Assembly (NCBI GenBank): GCA_002325765.1
Contig: DCST01000037.1
Coordinates: 4,503-11,512 of the forward strand
Origin: a bacterium UBA1459
GTDB taxonomy: Bacteria; Pseudomonadota; Alphaproteobacteria; CAJXXZ01; UBA1459
Length of the DNA stretch: 7,010 nucleotides
Reading direction: 5' to 3'
Of the stretch, positions 4,747-7,010 are shown in pieces. The stretch's first letter is position 1; every line of letters begins with the position of its first letter. Both the position numbers and the translations under genes were made by a program. The notes below the pieces were generated by a model that worked only from the letters and a program-made list of their open reading frames with translations, was not told where the DNA came from and ran no database searches.

Positions 4747-6192
4747 ATGAAAAATATATATAAAAATATATATGCTCTAGCATTTGTTGGTTTAGCAATG
4801 CAGTTTGGGGCAAGTTTTATTCATTTTACAGGTAATGTTTTTTTAGTTGGTTCATTATTAACAGAAGACGGTCATTTACTAATTAGAAATTTATCTGAAT
4901 CTGCTCCTCATATGATTAAAATATTTGGTGGATATTTAAGTGATACATTTCAGAATAGAAAGTTATTTCTAATAATTGGATATGGATCAATGATAGTATT
5001 AAAATGCTTGTTTTTTCTAACAACATTTAGAGATACCTTTTCTTTATCATTTTTATTTTATGTATATGTATTCACTCAGTGTGCAGATCGTGCTTTTAAT
5101 GCTTTTAGAGATAGTGCTCGTGATGCATTAATGGTAGATACAGCTCAACAATCTAAAAATTATGGATTTGGTATTCGAAAAGCTATTGCCTCATTTGGAT
5201 CTATTGCAGCAGGTATATTTTGTTTTTTTGTAATTAAATATAATTATCTAGGTATGAAATCTATTTATGCTATGTCAATTGTACCTGTAATATTAGCAAA
5301 TATTATATTATTGAAATATGTAAAAAATGTACCATTTACAAAAAAAGCAAATACTGAGATAAAAATACCGATTTATGAGATTTTAGCACTATTAATAGTA
5401 ACTCCTATCTATATATTTAATACATATATTGGTGCAATTATTCATAGTATTACATTCTTATTCATAATTTTTAGAAATAAATGGTGTATTTTTAAAAACT
5501 TATTTTTACTAAGTATATTCACATTGTTTTTCTATTTTATTATTGGTAAAATAATTATAAGTTTGCTAGTAAGTATTTTATTCTCTTATTTTACATATTT
5601 AGCAATACAAAGCAATATCACACAAGAAATAATAAAAAATAGACATAAATTAACTGAATTATTTATTGTTATTGGTATTAATGGACTAGTATCTCTAAGT
5701 AGAATGAATGATACAATTTTATTAACACATGGAGAACATCTAGGATACTCAAGTATATCAACAATATTATTTTTTACATTATTATATGTATCTATTTTAT
5801 TATTCTCAGTATTTTATAACTTTTTTGCAAAAAAAGGTAAATTAATATTATCTATATCTACAGTATTATCATTATTTTTTACTCATTGTATTATTATTTT
5901 TAGTAAAAGTAAATTATTATTTTTAGTTTCAATTTTATCTTTAGGTAGTTTTTATTCAAGCTCTGAAGTCTTATTAAGTAATATGTTAGCAGAAGCTATA
6001 CCATCTGAATCTCTAAGAGGCACATCTTTTGGTTTCTTTCATGCTATAAGCGGTGTAGCAATCTTTATTAATGCTCTATTAGTATATAAAATTAAATCAT
6101 TATATTCATTACAATATGCATCTATGTTTTGTATATTCTGTATTTTATTAAGTATTATTTTATTTGTTGTATACTTTAAGAGGAAGAAATGA
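4747..6192 (+). CDS. MFS transporter of unknown substrate
   Basis: A 481-residue polytopic inner-membrane protein of the major facilitator superfamily. The loop after helix 2 holds a motif A-like GGYLSDTFQNRK (61-72). ADRAFNAFRDSARDALMVD (113-131) corresponds to the R..RDAL..D element of one MFS branch, followed by FGIRKAIASFGSIAAG (141-156). In the C-terminal half, SRMNDTILL (318-326) and LAEAIPSESLRGTSFGFFHAISG (414-436) match the usual repeats of these elements. Between the halves, residues about 208-290 hold extra hydrophobic segments, so the number of helices may exceed twelve. The substrate cannot be told from sequence; in a host-dependent cell, uptake of a metabolite or export are both possible. 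It starts 66 bases after tRNA-His with no Shine-Dalgarno sequence, and its stop overlaps the obg start. Confidence 0.88.
   Translation: MKNIYKNIYALAFVGLAMQFGASFIHFTGNVFLVGSLLTEDGHLLIRNLSESAPHMIKIFGGYLSDTFQNRKLFLIIGYGSMIVLKCLFFLTTFRDTFSLSFLFYVYVFTQCADRAFNAFRDSARDALMVDTAQQSKNYGFGIRKAIASFGSIAAGIFCFFVIKYNYLGMKSIYAMSIVPVILANIILLKYVKNVPFTKKANTEIKIPIYEILALLIVTPIYIFNTYIGAIIHSITFLFIIFRNKWCIFKNLFLLSIFTLFFYFIIGKIIISLLVSILFSYFTYLAIQSNITQEIIKNRHKLTELFIVIGINGLVSLSRMNDTILLTHGEHLGYSSISTILFFTLLYVSILLFSVFYNFFAKKGKLILSISTVLSLFFTHCIIIFSKSKLLFLVSILSLGSFYSSSEVLLSNMLAEAIPSESLRGTSFGFFHAISGVAIFINALLVYKIKSLYSLQYASMFCIFCILLSIILFVVYFKRKK
6180..6184 (+). promoter_or_regulatory. ribosome binding site of obg (GAGGA)
   Basis: GAGGA lies four bases before the obg ATG, inside the last codons of the transporter gene. 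It is the only clear Shine-Dalgarno sequence at a gene start in this window, and it supports the ATG at 6189. Confidence 0.6.
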
Positions 6193-7010
6193 TTGATACA
6201 GCTCATATAAAAGTTAAAGCAGGTAATGGAGGTAGAGGAGGTGTGGCATTTAATCCAGCTCCTCCTCATCGTAGAGAAGGTGGTAATGGAGGTAAAGGTG
6301 GAGATATATATATTTGTGGTAATGCTCATATGAATACATTAACTAAATATCATATGAAAACACATTATGAAGCAGATGCAGGTGTAAATGGTAATACAAG
6401 TAAGAAAAATGGCAGAACTGGTAAAGATCTTATTTTATATTTTCCTTATGGCACTCAAGTAAGTTTTAATTATAATAATCAAAACTGTATATATGATATA
6501 TTAGATGATCAAAAAATACTAATTTTAAATGGAGGTAAAGGTGGGATAGGTAATGCATATGCAGGTAATAAAATGGATCATTATAGAACTATTTCACCAG
6601 AAATTAAAAACTATACTGATATATATTTAAATTTAAAGGTCATAGGTGATATAGGTTTAATAGGTATGCCAAATGCAGGCAAATCATCTATTATTAATAA
6701 AATTACTAATTCTAAATCTAAGATAGGAGATTATGCTTTTACGACTTTATTTCCTCATTTAGGAGCATATAATAACTTAATTATTGTAGATTTACCTGGT
6801 ATTATTGAAGGAGCATCTGAAGGTAAGGGTTTAGGTAATAAGTTTCTATCTCATATAGAAAGATGTAAAACAGTTGCAATGGTTTTAGATATTACTGATA
6901 ATCCTATAGAGAAATTTAAAATATTATGTAATGAAATTAAGCATATTAATATAAAAAAAGTAGTTTTATTAAATAAAATAGATAAAATGAAAAATAAAAA
7001 CATGAAATTA
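6189..7010 (+). CDS. obg: Obg/CgtA GTPase, 5' part (runs off the window)
   Basis: Essential GTPase in late 50S ribosome assembly. The first 274 residues are present and the reading frame is open at the right edge. The glycine-rich Obg domain occupies about residues 1-155, with AGNGGRGGVAF (11-21), GGNGGKGGDIY (31-41), YEADAG..GNTSKKNGRTGKD (60-80) and NGGKGGIGN (114-122). The G domain follows with G1 GMPNAGKSS (159-167), G2 FTT (184-186), G3 DLPGIIEGASEGKGLG (201-216) and G4 NKID (262-265). G5 and any C-terminal domain lie beyond the window. The ATG overlaps the transporter stop as ATGA, and a GAGGA precedes it, indicating coupled translation in one transcript. Motifs are well kept compared with Era. 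Relatives are near 330 residues or more, so roughly 60 or more residues are missing here only because of the window edge. Confidence 0.97.
   Translation, partial: MIDTAHIKVKAGNGGRGGVAFNPAPPHRREGGNGGKGGDIYICGNAHMNTLTKYHMKTHYEADAGVNGNTSKKNGRTGKDLILYFPYGTQVSFNYNNQNCIYDILDDQKILILNGGKGGIGNAYAGNKMDHYRTISPEIKNYTDIYLNLKVIGDIGLIGMPNAGKSSIINKITNSKSKIGDYAFTTLFPHLGAYNNLIIVDLPGIIEGASEGKGLGNKFLSHIERCKTVAMVLDITDNPIEKFKILCNEIKHINIKKVVLLNKIDKMKNKNMKL

Noticed and set aside
6039..6329. 96-codon open frame on the minus strand
   Set aside because: It lies opposite the end of the transporter and the strongly conserved glycine-rich start of Obg. Its Ser/Thr-rich composition is the complement of Gly/Ala codons, so it is a shadow frame.
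10..7010. TGA read as tryptophan, as in some reduced genomes
   Set aside because: TGG encodes Trp in MurD, MiaA, Era and the transporter, no conserved domain has an internal TGA, and TGA serves as the transporter stop.
1..7010. CRISPR array, insertion sequence, prophage, defence or biosynthetic cluster
   Set aside because: I saw no spaced direct repeats, terminal inverted repeats, transposase, integrase, nuclease or toxin-antitoxin motifs. Nearly all genes are core housekeeping genes.

Overview
The window is very AT-rich (sampled stretches read about one fifth to one quarter G+C), tightly packed, and uses the standard bacterial code: TGG is Trp and TGA is used as a stop. The genes are ordinary core genes, but most are shorter than their usual relatives and carry drifted motifs. 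This suggests a reduced genome of a host-associated bacterium. The L33 protein ends in an alphaproteobacterial-looking RKY....RKHV block. The histidine tRNA keeps the general bacterial G-1:C73 pair, which the large Rhizobiales/Caulobacterales/Rhodobacterales group has lost. An alphaproteobacterial endosymbiont of Rickettsiales or Holosporales type is my best guess, but this is inference.

Layout from left to right: murD (+, peptidoglycan precursor ligase), then rpmG (+, ribosomal protein L33). Next is a minus-strand segment with a 67-residue membrane protein of unknown function and a doubtful 49-residue ORF. Then era (+, ribosome-assembly GTPase) runs tail-to-tail into alr (-, alanine racemase) with an 8-base overlap. 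Twenty bases beyond the alr start, a small divergent Sm-fold protein that I read as a degenerate Hfq (+) begins. It overlaps miaA (+, tRNA dimethylallyltransferase) by 19 bases. A tRNA-His gene (+) follows, then an MFS transporter (+) whose stop overlaps the start of obg (+, ribosome-assembly GTPase), which runs off the right edge.

There are two functional themes. The first is translation and RNA: L33, Era, Obg, MiaA, tRNA-His and a probable Hfq. The second is peptidoglycan precursor synthesis: Alr makes D-alanine and MurD adds D-glutamate, so the cell probably still makes at least some peptidoglycan. The transporter is the only obvious membrane exchange function.

No mobile element, CRISPR array, toxin system or gene cluster of a new type is visible. 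The unusual points are the divergent Hfq-like gene, the paired C-terminal loss in the convergent era/alr genes, the damaged KH loop of Era, and a recurring arrangement in which a -10-like hexamer lies 5-7 bases before an ATG with no Shine-Dalgarno sequence, suggesting leaderless mRNAs.
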